Shown here: one piece after another, positions 52,145-60,870 of the stretch
Numbering within the stretch: the stretch's first letter is position 1
Layout of the letters: each line of letters begins with the position of its first letter
Assembly: GCF_043226085.1 (NCBI RefSeq)
Contig: NZ_CP171225.1
Coordinates: 558,001 to 622,000 of the forward strand
Length of the DNA: 64,000 nucleotides
DNA from: Amaricoccus sp003258405
GTDB lineage: Bacteria; Pseudomonadota; Alphaproteobacteria; Rhodobacterales; Rhodobacteraceae
Reading direction: 5' to 3'
Program-made: the position numbers and the translations under genes
Notes under the pieces: generated by a model
Told to the model about the DNA's origin: nothing
The model's input: the letters and a program-made list of their open reading frames with translations, nothing else
Databases searched by the model: none

Positions 52145-55020
52145 AAGACTTCATCCTCCCCGAAGACGCGGATTTCGGCACACCGCCGGTTCACTCCGAA
52201 ACTCTGGTCACGCTAACCATCGACGGCCTTGAGGTCACAGTGCCGGAAGGCACGTCCGTCATGCGCGCCTCGGCAATCGCCGGGATCCAGATCCCGAAAC
52301 TCTGTGCTTCCGACAATCTCGAGGCTTTCGGCTCCTGCCGCCTGTGTGTCGTCGAGATAACGGGCCGACGCGGCGCGCCGGCCTCCTGCACAACGCCAGT
52401 GGCAGAGGGAATGGTCGTCCGCACCCAGACCGAAAAGATCAAGAAGCTGCGCCGCGGCGTGATGGAGCTCTACATCTCCGACCATCCGCTCGACTGTCTC
52501 ACCTGTTCGGCGAATGGAGATTGCGAACTTCAGGACATGGCAGGCGCCGTTGGCCTGCGTGAAGTCCGCTATGACGCGGTGGAGCAGCATTTCACGCCGC
52601 GCCAGAACGGCGAAGCCAATCCGCATTACATTCCCAAGGACGACAGCAACCCCTACTTCTCCTACGATCCGTCGAAGTGTATCGTCTGCTCCCGTTGCGT
52701 ACGGGCCTGCGAGGAGGTGCAGGGCACCTTCGCTCTCACGATCTCGGGTCGCGGCTTCGAGAGCCGGGTAGCAGCAGGAATGCCGGGTGACGACTTCCTC
52801 TCGAGCGATTGCGTGAGCTGCGGCGCCTGCGTGCAAGCCTGCCCTACCGCGACGCTTCAGGAAAAATCGGTGATCGAGATCGGCACGCCGGAGCGCGCCA
52901 TCGTGACGACCTGCGCCTATTGCGGCGTCGGCTGTTCGTTCAAGGCAGAGATGCGCGGCGACGAGGTCGTGCGCATGATCCCATACAAGAACGGCAAGGC
53001 AAACCGCGGACACTCCTGCGTCAAGGGGCGCTTTGCCTACGGATACGCAGTGCACGGCGACCGAATCCTGAAGCCGATGATCCGAGATGATATCCACGAC
53101 CCGTGGAAGGAAGTTAGTTGGGAAGAGGCAATTTCCTTCGCCGCGCGCAAGATGCGGGCCATTCAGGCCGAACATGGCCGCGCCTCGATTGGTGGCATCA
53201 CCTCCTCGCGCTGCACCAATGAGGAGACCTATCTCGTCCAGAAGATGATTCGCGCCATATTCGGCAACAACAACACTGACACCTGCGCTCGCGTCTGCCA
53301 CTCCCCCACCGGCTATGGACTCAAGACAACCTTCGGCACCTCGGCCGGCACACAGGATTTCGACAGCGTCGAACAGTCCGATGTCGTGGTGATCATCGGT
53401 GCCAATCCCACCGATGGGCATCCTGTCTTTGCCTCGCGGTTGAAGAAGCGGCTGCGGGCGGGTGCAAAACTCATCGTCATCGATCCGCGCCGGATCGATC
53501 TGGTGAAGACACCGCATGTCAAGGCAGCTCATCATCTGGCCCTGCGTCCCGGCACCAATGTCGCCGTTCTGACCGCTCTGGGGCATGTCATCGTGACGGA
53601 GGGGCTTTTTGACGAGCGCTTCATCCGTGAGCGCTGCGACTGGGAGGAATTCCAGTTCTACGCAGAGTTTGTTTCAGACCCCCGCCACGCGCCGGAGGCA
53701 ACGGAAATGCTCACCGGTGTTCCGGCCGCGGAACTGCGCGCCGCTGCACGGCTTTATGCGAAGGGCGGCAACGGCGCGATCTACTATGGCCTCGGCGTTA
53801 CGGAACACAGCCAGGGCTCGACCACGGTGATGGCCATCGCGAACCTCGCGATGATGACCGGCAATATCGGACGCGAGGGCGTGGGCGTAAATCCGCTGCG
53901 TGGCCAGAACAATGTGCAGGGCTCCTGCGACATGGGCAGCTTCCCTCACGAATTTCCGGGTTACCGCCATGTTTCTGACGACACCGCACGGTCGGTCTTC
54001 GAGAAGATGTGGGGCGTGGAGCTCGATGCCGAGCCGGGTCTGCGCATTCCCAACATGCTCGATGCCGCGGTCGCAGGCAGCTTCAAGGGGCTTTACGTGC
54101 AGGGCGAAGACATCCTGCAATCAGATCCCGATACGAAGCATGTTTCGGCAGGGCTTGAGGCGATGGATTGCGTGATCGTCCATGACCTCTTCCTGAATGA
54201 GACGGCGCATTACGCCCATGTATTCCTCCCAGGTTCCACCTTCCTCGAGAAGAACGGCACGTTCACCAATGCCGAGCGGCGGATCAACCGCGTGCGCAAG
54301 GTGATGGCGCCCCGGAACGGCTATGAGGACTGGGAAGTGACGATGATGCTCGCCAATGCGATGGGGGGTAACTGGACCTATACTCACCCCTCGCAGATCA
54401 TGGACGAGATCGCAGCCACCACGCCGAGCTTCGCTTCAGTGCACTACGAGCTTCTCGAGCGCGAGGGGTCCGTGCAGTGGCCCTGCAACGAGGCTCATCC
54501 GATCGGCTCGCCGGTGATGCACATAGACGGTTTCGTTCGCGGCAAGGGCAAGTTCATCGTCACGGAATATGTGCCCACCGATGAGAAGACCGGGCCGCGC
54601 TTCCCGCTCCTGCTGACTACGGGGCGTAGCTTGTCGCAATACAATGTCGGCGCCCAGACGCGCCGGACGCACAACGTTGTGTGGCATGAAGAGGACGTGC
54701 TGGAGATCCACCCCCACGACGCTGAAGTCCGCGGGGTCAAGGACCGCGACTGGGTCCGGCTTGCCAGCCGCCGAGGCGACACAAGCCTGCGCGCGCATGT
54801 CACCGAGCGCGTGGCTCCGGGCGTGGTCTATACGACCTTCCATCACCCGGAGACCCAAGCCAACGTAATCACCACGGATTATTCCGACTGGGCCACGAAC
54901 TGCCCTGAATACAAGGTGACTGCTGTGCAGGTGAGCCTTTCCAATGGTCCAACCGACTGGCAGGAGGATTACGAGGCACGTGCAACCCTCTCGCGGCGCA
55001 TTCTTCCGGCGGCCGAATGA
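52141..55020 (+). CDS. fdsA: NAD-dependent formate dehydrogenase, catalytic alpha subunit (Mo)
   Basis: 959 residues. N-terminal NuoG-like part with a 2Fe-2S and the His-Cys3 motif DHPLDCLTCSANGDCELQD, then 4Fe-4S motifs CIVCSRCVRAC and CVSCGACVQAC. The molybdopterin domain has its own CAYCGVGC cluster. The Mo-ligating cysteine is C386 in ARVCHSPT, followed by His387, matching the active-site numbering known for Rhodobacter capsulatus FdsA. It oxidises formate to CO2 with bis-MGD. Its stop overlaps the fdsC start. Confidence 0.97.
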   Translation: MKDFILPEDADFGTPPVHSETLVTLTIDGLEVTVPEGTSVMRASAIAGIQIPKLCASDNLEAFGSCRLCVVEITGRRGAPASCTTPVAEGMVVRTQTEKIKKLRRGVMELYISDHPLDCLTCSANGDCELQDMAGAVGLREVRYDAVEQHFTPRQNGEANPHYIPKDDSNPYFSYDPSKCIVCSRCVRACEEVQGTFALTISGRGFESRVAAGMPGDDFLSSDCVSCGACVQACPTATLQEKSVIEIGTPERAIVTTCAYCGVGCSFKAEMRGDEVVRMIPYKNGKANRGHSCVKGRFAYGYAVHGDRILKPMIRDDIHDPWKEVSWEEAISFAARKMRAIQAEHGRASIGGITSSRCTNEETYLVQKMIRAIFGNNNTDTCARVCHSPTGYGLKTTFGTSAGTQDFDSVEQSDVVVIIGANPTDGHPVFASRLKKRLRAGAKLIVIDPRRIDLVKTPHVKAAHHLALRPGTNVAVLTALGHVIVTEGLFDERFIRERCDWEEFQFYAEFVSDPRHAPEATEMLTGVPAAELRAAARLYAKGGNGAIYYGLGVTEHSQGSTTVMAIANLAMMTGNIGREGVGVNPLRGQNNVQGSCDMGSFPHEFPGYRHVSDDTARSVFEKMWGVELDAEPGLRIPNMLDAAVAGSFKGLYVQGEDILQSDPDTKHVSAGLEAMDCVIVHDLFLNETAHYAHVFLPGSTFLEKNGTFTNAERRINRVRKVMAPRNGYEDWEVTMMLANAMGGNWTYTHPSQIMDEIAATTPSFASVHYELLEREGSVQWPCNEAHPIGSPVMHIDGFVRGKGKFIVTEYVPTDEKTGPRFPLLLTTGRSLSQYNVGAQTRRTHNVVWHEEDVLEIHPHDAEVRGVKDRDWVRLASRRGDTSLRAHVTERVAPGVVYTTFHHPETQANVITTDYSDWATNCPEYKVTAVQVSLSNGPTDWQEDYEARATLSRRILPAAE

Positions 55021-55853
55021 GCGCTGCGCCGCCGCCCTCCCGGACTGTACAGACCCTCTCCCTCCGCAAGGGAGAGGCGCTTGGTTTGTCTGACACCCGC
55101 GTTCTGCCGGAGGAAACGCCGGTCGCAATCATCTATAACGGAAGCACCCAGGCTGTAATGATGGCAACCCCAGCGGATCTTGAGGATTTCGCCATCGGGT
55201 TTGCGCTCGCCGATCATGCGGTGACAAACCTCGGTCAGATCCGCGAGCTTGAAATCGTGGCTCAAGAGACTGGGATAGAGGCACGCCTCTGGCTCGACGA
55301 GAAGCGGAGCGATGCCGTGGCGGCGCGCCGGCGCCGGATGGCGGGGCCGGTCGGTTGCGGGCTTTGCGGCATCGACAGTCTTTCCGAGGCGTTACACCCA
55401 ATTACCCCACTTGCAGGGGACAACGCGCAATTTGCAGCAAAGGATCTGGAGCGTGCCCTCGACGCGCTACGCAGCCATCAGCCGCTCCATGACCAGACAC
55501 ATGCCGTTCACGCAGTGGGGCTTTTCGGCGACAGCGGCGCAATCTACCTTGCGCGCGAGGATGTTGGCCGACACAATGCCTTCGACAAGCTTGTCGGCGC
55601 CATGGGCCGTTCCGGGCTGTCCGGCATAAGCCGTGGCATTGCCATTACATCTCGGATCTCCGTCGATCTGGTGCAGAAATGCGCGGTAGCGCGCGTTCCG
55701 TTGCTCGCATCGGTTTCCTCCCCGACCGCATTGGCGGTTCAGCTCGCAGAGGCCGCCGGGATCACACTTGCCACGCTCGGACGCGGCGGGCGTATTGACA
55801 TCTTCACCCACATGAACCGCATCACGACCGGAGCCCGGACCCATGTTGCCTGA
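55017..55853 (+). CDS. fdsC: Formate dehydrogenase accessory sulfurtransferase (FdhD/FdsC)
   Basis: 278 residues of the FdhD family. The cysteine pair is in VGCGLCGIDS (C114, C117). FdhD-type proteins bind bis-MGD and pass sulfur from a cysteine desulfurase to it, a step needed for the sulfido ligand of FdsA. Located between fdsA and fdsD, as in the R. capsulatus fdsGBACD operon. It overlaps fdsA by 4 bp and fdsD by 11 bp. Confidence 0.95.
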   Translation: MSAAPPPSRTVQTLSLRKGEALGLSDTRVLPEETPVAIIYNGSTQAVMMATPADLEDFAIGFALADHAVTNLGQIRELEIVAQETGIEARLWLDEKRSDAVAARRRRMAGPVGCGLCGIDSLSEALHPITPLAGDNAQFAAKDLERALDALRSHQPLHDQTHAVHAVGLFGDSGAIYLAREDVGRHNAFDKLVGAMGRSGLSGISRGIAITSRISVDLVQKCAVARVPLLASVSSPTALAVQLAEAAGITLATLGRGGRIDIFTHMNRITTGARTHVA

Positions 55854-56067
55854 CAAGATTGTGTACATGGCCAATCAGATCGCCACGTTCTTCGAAAGCC
55901 AGCCCGAGCAGGACCGGCTTGAAGGCGTCGTGACCCATCTTGAAGATTTCTGGGATCCCCGGATGCGCCGGCAGCTTTTCGAGCTCATCGATGCCGGCGG
56001 CAAGGATCTCTCGCCGTTGATTATCGAGGCTGCGAGCCATCTGAAACGACCGCGCCAAACGGCATAA
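55843..56067 (+). CDS. fdsD: Formate dehydrogenase delta subunit
   Basis: 74 residues. Family features are YMANQIATFF at the start and HLEDFWDPRMRRQLFELIDAGG in the middle (core WDPRMR). FdsD is required for assembly or cofactor insertion of FdsABG rather than catalysis. ATG 55843 overlaps fdsC by 11 bp; ATG 55867 (MANQIATFF) is an alternative. It ends 11 bp from the convergent folate gene. Confidence 0.93.
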   Translation: MLPDKIVYMANQIATFFESQPEQDRLEGVVTHLEDFWDPRMRRQLFELIDAGGKDLSPLIIEAASHLKRPRQTA

Positions 56068-56078
56068 AATGCCTCGCG

Positions 56079-56660
56079 TCAGCCACGCCAGCGGACGCCG
56101 TTTTCGGTGATGATACCATCAAGCGGCATGTCCCAGTCATCGCGCGGGAGAGAGACGACTTCCTGCGCCGCATAGGCAAAGCCGAGCGCAACGATTTCGC
56201 GATCATCTCTGAAACGTGCGAGTGTCCGGTCGAAATAGCCTCCGCCATAACCGAGCCTGTAACAATCGGCATCAAAGGCCAAGAGTGGAACGACGAGGAT
56301 CTCGGGTTCGGCCTCCGCGCCGCCCTCCGGCACCATGACGCCGTGGGCCCCGGGCACAACAGCTGCTCCGGGTGTCCAAAACCGGAAAACGAGCGGCGCA
56401 TCCGCAGCCTCGACCACAGGCAGGCAAACGGCATAACCCTGCCCCGCAAGCGCATGCAGCAAGGGCGCCGTGTCCATCTCGCTGCGCATCGGCAAATAGG
56501 CCGAAACGCACCGGAAATGACGCAAGCGTCCGATTTCGCGAAGCGCGTGCCCCGCGGCTCGACGGGCGGCACCGGTGGAAGATGCATGTGTGGATTTACG
56601 GAGATTGAGTGCAGTTTTGCGGAGTGTCGTCTTGTCGGCGGCGCTGTCTGTCATGCTCAT
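56079..56660 (-). CDS. 5-formyltetrahydrofolate cyclo-ligase
   Basis: 193 residues from ATG 56660 (191 from 56654). It converts 5-formyl-THF to 5,10-methenyl-THF with ATP. The glycine-rich ATP/phosphate motif LGYGGGYFDRTL is near residue 150, and an N-terminal Lys/Arg-rich helix (TTLRKTALNLRK) is typical. The 6S-RNA-like locus directly upstream on the same strand matches the ssrS-ygfA/salC linkage of proteobacteria. It lies convergent with the formate dehydrogenase operon, so C1-folate chemistry and formate oxidation are neighbours. Confidence 0.93.
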   Translation of the reverse strand: MSMTDSAADKTTLRKTALNLRKSTHASSTGAARRAAGHALREIGRLRHFRCVSAYLPMRSEMDTAPLLHALAGQGYAVCLPVVEAADAPLVFRFWTPGAAVVPGAHGVMVPEGGAEAEPEILVVPLLAFDADCYRLGYGGGYFDRTLARFRDDREIVALGFAYAAQEVVSLPRDDWDMPLDGIITENGVRWRG

Positions 56661-56699
56661 TCTATCCTGCGGCGGGCCCGGCGCGACCGTTAAGGCGTG

Positions 56700-56876
56700 A
56701 GATCCTCGAGAGCCTGGATAACCAGGTGGGCACCAGGTGCGATAGGCCAAGGCCAGTCGCAGAGCCGGCTCCCTCAAGAATGTTTAAGGCCACTAGGATT
56801 GTGCCTCTCACGAGAAGGCCAGAACCCGCCTGTCGCACATGTAGCGCAGAGCATGCAAGCTTTGAAGAGGATCGCT
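56700..56876 (-). ncRNA. ssrS: Candidate 6S RNA
   Basis: Read on the minus strand, an ~177-nt segment folds like 6S RNA. The closing stem pairs GATCCTC (56867-56873) with GAGGATC (56701-56707). An inner stem pairs GTGCGA with TCGCAC. On the 3-prime side of the large central bubble is the small perfect hairpin CCTGG-TTAT-CCAGG. The apical part contains GGCCTTAAAC, reminiscent of the AGCCTTAAAAC of E. coli 6S RNA. Its place immediately upstream of the 5-formyl-THF cyclo-ligase gene is the conserved ssrS position. The ends are approximate. 6S RNA sequesters housekeeping-sigma RNA polymerase by mimicking an open promoter. Confidence 0.74.
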
Positions 56877-57006
56877 AGATCATCAGCAGGAATTTTCTCG
56901 CACGGCGCGAAAACCTCCGCACGTTTCGCAGCTTGCACCAGCCTTTGCCATTTGTGGCCTCCCTCTCCGCTTGACGCGCGCGCAGGCCTCATCCAAACGT
57001 CCCTCC

Positions 57007-57345
57007 ATGCTGATCTACAAGATTTTCCGAGCCACCGAATGGGCCGAACTGACGAACTCGGGCGCAACCGGCGGCGCGCCTGTCGACATCGCCGACGGTT
57101 TCGTTCATTTTTCGACCGCGGCGCAGTTGTCCGTCACGCTACGTCGTCACTTTGCTGATGACCGTGAACTTGTTCTGCTCGCAGTTGATGCAGATTCGGT
57201 CGGCGATGATCTGCGCTGGGAACCTTCACGCGGCGGCGATCTCTTTCCGCATCTCTACCGCAACCTGACCCTTGCCGACGTTCTCTGGGTGCGTCAGATT
57301 CAGGAGGACGCGACCGGTCCCATCTGCCCGGAGGGTCTTGAATGA
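57007..57345 (+). CDS. DUF952 family protein
   Basis: 112 residues. The family pattern is clear: MLIYKIFRATEWAEL at the start, then DGFVHFSTAAQLSVTLRRHF (core FVHFSTAAQ) and FPHLYRNL near the end. The biochemical function is unknown; the fold is distantly glutathione-S-transferase or ADP-ribosyltransferase-like in some annotations, which the sequence alone does not settle. The stop overlaps pyrD by 4 bp, a linkage that suggests co-translation. Confidence 0.88.
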   Translation: MLIYKIFRATEWAELTNSGATGGAPVDIADGFVHFSTAAQLSVTLRRHFADDRELVLLAVDADSVGDDLRWEPSRGGDLFPHLYRNLTLADVLWVRQIQEDATGPICPEGLE

Positions 57346-58412
57346 GTTCCGTCGAGCGGCTCGGCCTCAAGTTCCTTCATCGCCTTGACCCGGAACTCTC
57401 TCACGGCATCGCGCTTCGCGCGCTCGCCGCCGGTTTGGGTCCGCGGACCGGCCAGTTGACGTCGCCCCGCCTCGCGACCCGTCTCGCCGGACTCAATCTG
57501 CCCAATCCACTCGGGCTGGCGGCCGGAATGGACAAGAACGCGATTGTCGTCGATCCGCTTCTGCGCGCCGGCTTCGGTTTCGTCGAAGTCGGCGCGGCAA
57601 CGCCCCTACCTCAACCAGGCAATCCGCGCCCACGCCTTTTCCGGCTCACGGAAGACCGTGCTGTCATCAACCGCTTCGGCTTCAACAATGACGGCATGGA
57701 AGCAATTGCAGAGCGACTGGCGAAGCGCCCGCGAACTGGTATCGTCGGCCTCAATCTCGGTGCCAACAAGACAAGTGCTGACAGGGCTGCGGACTTTGCG
57801 CGCGTGCTTGCCCACGCCGGACCGTTTGTCGATTTTGCCACCGTAAACGTCTCCTCACCCAATACCGAACGCCTCCGCGATCTTCAGGGCCGCGCCGCGC
57901 TGATGAGCCTGCTCTCCGGAGTGATGGAAGCAAACGCAGCACTTTCCCGCCCCCTGCCGATCCTCCTGAAGATCGCGCCGGATCTCGCTGCGGCCGATCT
58001 CCTCGATATCGTCGATGTGGCCTGCGAGAATGGCATCGCTGCGATCATCGCCACCAATACGACGCTGGATCGCGATGGCCTCACAAGCCCGCAGCGCGGC
58101 GAGACCGGAGGGCTTTCCGGCACGCCACTTTTTCGGCGAGCAACGCGGATCTTGGCCCAACTCTACAGGATAGCGGATGGCCGGATCGCATTTGTCGGCG
58201 TGGGAGGCATCGGCTCGGCCGAAGACGCATATGCCAAGATCCGCGCCGGCGCGAGCGCACTGCAGATATACTCCGCGCTTGTATATGAAGGCCTCTCACT
58301 CGTCCCGCGCATTATTGAGGGCCTTGACGCTTTGCTCGCCCGGGACGGGTTTGCCACCGTCGCAGACGCGGTTGGTGTCGATGCATCCGACTGGGCGGAA
58401 GGCAATCTCTGA
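57342..58412 (+). CDS. pyrD: Dihydroorotate dehydrogenase (quinone), class 2
   Basis: 356 residues. It oxidises dihydroorotate to orotate in pyrimidine synthesis, passing electrons via FMN to quinone at the membrane. The amphipathic N-terminal helix pair (1-40) is the quinone-site region of class 2. FMN/substrate motifs are LGLAAGMDKNA, RFGFNNDGM, TVNVSSPNT and GVGGIGSAEDA. Overlaps the DUF952 gene by 4 bp. Confidence 0.96.
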   Translation: MSSVERLGLKFLHRLDPELSHGIALRALAAGLGPRTGQLTSPRLATRLAGLNLPNPLGLAAGMDKNAIVVDPLLRAGFGFVEVGAATPLPQPGNPRPRLFRLTEDRAVINRFGFNNDGMEAIAERLAKRPRTGIVGLNLGANKTSADRAADFARVLAHAGPFVDFATVNVSSPNTERLRDLQGRAALMSLLSGVMEANAALSRPLPILLKIAPDLAAADLLDIVDVACENGIAAIIATNTTLDRDGLTSPQRGETGGLSGTPLFRRATRILAQLYRIADGRIAFVGVGGIGSAEDAYAKIRAGASALQIYSALVYEGLSLVPRIIEGLDALLARDGFATVADAVGVDASDWAEGNL

Positions 58413-58489
58413 CGCCGCAAGGTCTTGCCATGCCTTACTTGTCGCGCAAACATGACCACCGCGGGGCAGAGATATGGAGATCCACAGCG

Positions 58490-59974
58490 ATGGATGATGG
58501 CAGCACGTTCGAGCCCATGGACGAAGCCGACTTCAAGGAGCGGGAAGAAAAGCTCCGCGAAGCGTTGCTCGACGCACAGTTCGATCTGGCTGAAAAGAAA
58601 TATGAAGCAATCCTGATCCTACTCAACGGCCCCGACGGTTCCGGAAAGGGCGAAGTCCTGAACCGGCTCCACAACTGGCTGGACCCCCGTGCCATCGCCA
58701 CCATGGCCTATGATATCGAGGCGCCTGACGAGACGCGGCGACCAGGAGGCTGGCGCTATTGGCACGACATGCCCGAACGCGGTCGGCTGGGTGTGGTGCT
58801 CGGATCATGGTACCATGTGCTTTTGCTCCGGCGCGCCACGAAACAGATCAGCCGCGCCGATTTCGTCGACCGTCTGGAGAAGGTGAACCGCGTCGAAACA
58901 ATGCTCGGGGAAGAGCGCGTGCGCGTGGTAAAAATCTGGCTCGGTCTTTCCGCCAGCAAGGCGGTCAAGCGTTTCCGGCGGAAGCACGAGGGGCCAGGCG
59001 GCATCAAGCACCCTCTCGTGAGGGAATGGGGCAAGATCGATACGAAGAAGGAGCGCGAGCGGCTGATCGAGGCAGCCGTCGAGCTGGTCGAGACGACAGG
59101 GCCACAATCCGCGCCGTGGCATTTCATCCCTGCGACCGTGCCACTGGCACGCGATCTTGCCGTTGGCGAACTGGTATTGTCGGCTATCCGTGCTGCGAAC
59201 ACCCGCAAGCTGCCCGGGAAACGCCGCAGACCAGCTGCACGCCCGCGTCGGATCAGTAGTGGCCCATCCGCACTAAAGGCGCTGGATCTCTCCCTGAGTC
59301 TTCAGAAAGAAGAGTATCACGACCGCCTCGCCGCTGCGCAGAAACGGCTCTATGAGCTGACCCGCTCGAAAAGCTTCGAAACGCGGGGGCTTGTCTGCGT
59401 CTTCGAAGGCAATGACGCGGCCGGAAAAGGCGGTGCGATCAAGCGCCTCCGAAGTTCACTCGATCCGGTGCACAGCGAGGTTTATCCCATTGCGGCGCCC
59501 GATGAAGCATCACTTGCGCATCCCTATCTCTGGCGCTTCTGGCTGCGTGTGCCCGAGCGTGGCGATACAGCGATCTTCGACCGAAGCTGGTATGGCCGGG
59601 TGCTCGTTGAGCGCGTCGAGGGATTTGCTGCACCCGCCGACTGGCAGCGCGCCTACAACGAGATCAATGATTTTGAGCATCTTCTCACGGGCGGAGGTTA
59701 CATTGTTCAGAAGTTCTGGCTTTCGATCGACCAGAACGAACAGTTTGCGCGCTTCGAGGCACGCAAGGAAGTGCCCCACAAGCGCTTCAAGATTACAGAG
59801 GAAGATTGGCGCAATCGCGAGAAATGGCCGCTCTATGCCGCGGCCGTGGAGGACATGATCGCTCTCACGTCCACTCCCATTGCGCCTTGGACGCTTGTCG
59901 AGGCAAACGACAAGCGGTTCGCGCGGGTGAAGGTCATCGAAACCTTGGTAAATCGTCTCGAGGCCGAGCTCTGA
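58490..59974 (+). CDS. Polyphosphate:AMP phosphotransferase (two PPK2 domains)
   Basis: 494 residues from ATG 58490, the length of known PAP enzymes. Two PPK2 domains in tandem: the first with GPDGSGKGEV (Walker A) near 45, the second with EGNDAAGKGG near 305 and FDRSWYGRVLVERVEG. Class II PPK2 enzymes of this layout use polyphosphate to make ADP from AMP. GGAGA precedes 58490; ATG 58430 with AAGG is an alternative that adds 20 residues. Confidence 0.9.
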   Translation: MDDGSTFEPMDEADFKEREEKLREALLDAQFDLAEKKYEAILILLNGPDGSGKGEVLNRLHNWLDPRAIATMAYDIEAPDETRRPGGWRYWHDMPERGRLGVVLGSWYHVLLLRRATKQISRADFVDRLEKVNRVETMLGEERVRVVKIWLGLSASKAVKRFRRKHEGPGGIKHPLVREWGKIDTKKERERLIEAAVELVETTGPQSAPWHFIPATVPLARDLAVGELVLSAIRAANTRKLPGKRRRPAARPRRISSGPSALKALDLSLSLQKEEYHDRLAAAQKRLYELTRSKSFETRGLVCVFEGNDAAGKGGAIKRLRSSLDPVHSEVYPIAAPDEASLAHPYLWRFWLRVPERGDTAIFDRSWYGRVLVERVEGFAAPADWQRAYNEINDFEHLLTGGGYIVQKFWLSIDQNEQFARFEARKEVPHKRFKITEEDWRNREKWPLYAAAVEDMIALTSTPIAPWTLVEANDKRFARVKVIETLVNRLEAEL

Positions 59975-60114
59975 ATCTCTCTCCGGTGGGACCCATTTCA
60001 GGCAGAAAATCACTTCATCTCCTGCGAAAGTGAACAGCCGTTCAGTCTGCTTTCGTAAGATGCGCCCCCTTGCGGCCGAAGTGAGCTACGATCGGATCAA
60101 CGACGGAAGACGCC

Positions 60115-60732
60115 ATGCTCGATGGAATCTTGAGGCGGCACATTGATCCGCCGCTTAATTATGTGGGTCGATGGCTCGCTGCGTGCGGCGTGAGTGCCAA
60201 TACCGTCACCCTTGCAGGGCTCTTGTTGGGCCTCTCTGCAGCCGCAATGATTGCCGTCGGGATGCCGCAATGGGCCCTCCTGCCGCTCGTCACATCACGG
60301 CTCGCCGACGGTCTCGATGGCGCCGTCGCTCGAGCAACGCACCGCACCGACTTTGGCGGATATCTCGACATCACCTGCGATTTTCTATTTTACGGCGCAG
60401 TCCCAATGGGGTTCATTCTTCTGAATCCTGCCACCAACAGTCTCGCAGGCGCGTTTCTGCTGCTCGCGTTTTACGTGAATGGCGCAAGCTTTCTCGGTTT
60501 TGCGATTCTCGCAGAACGGCGAAAGCTCGACACCAACCCAAGAGGGCTCAAGAACCTCTACTATTCTGGGGGACTACTCGAGGGTAGCGAGACCATCGGG
60601 TTCTTCATAGTAATCTGCGCACTTCCTTCGCTTTTCACACCAATTTCGATGGGTTTTGCCGTGCTCTGCTTTCTTACAGCTGCACTGCGCACGCTACGCG
60701 CATACGACACAGTCGGAAAATCGGTCCGATAG
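60115..60732 (+). CDS. CDP-alcohol phosphatidyltransferase family protein
   Basis: 205 residues with about six membrane helices. The CDP-alcohol signature is RLADGLDGAVAR, followed by GGYLDITCD, giving the metal-binding aspartates. It transfers a phosphatidyl or similar group from a CDP-alcohol in the inner membrane; the alcohol partner (glycerol phosphate, serine, inositol or other) cannot be told. It stands alone with 140 bp of non-coding DNA on each side. Confidence 0.88.
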   Translation: MLDGILRRHIDPPLNYVGRWLAACGVSANTVTLAGLLLGLSAAAMIAVGMPQWALLPLVTSRLADGLDGAVARATHRTDFGGYLDITCDFLFYGAVPMGFILLNPATNSLAGAFLLLAFYVNGASFLGFAILAERRKLDTNPRGLKNLYYSGGLLEGSETIGFFIVICALPSLFTPISMGFAVLCFLTAALRTLRAYDTVGKSVR

Positions 60733-60870
60733 GCGGATTCTCGGCCGCACCTCCGCGCCATTGTTGCAATGCAGCAGATTAAATCTTCTAATGCCATCAC
60801 ACTGCTTTGACCCCATCGCGAGGCGCTGGTAACACCCGAGCAGTTCCGAATCATAGGTAAAGGTCCGTCC

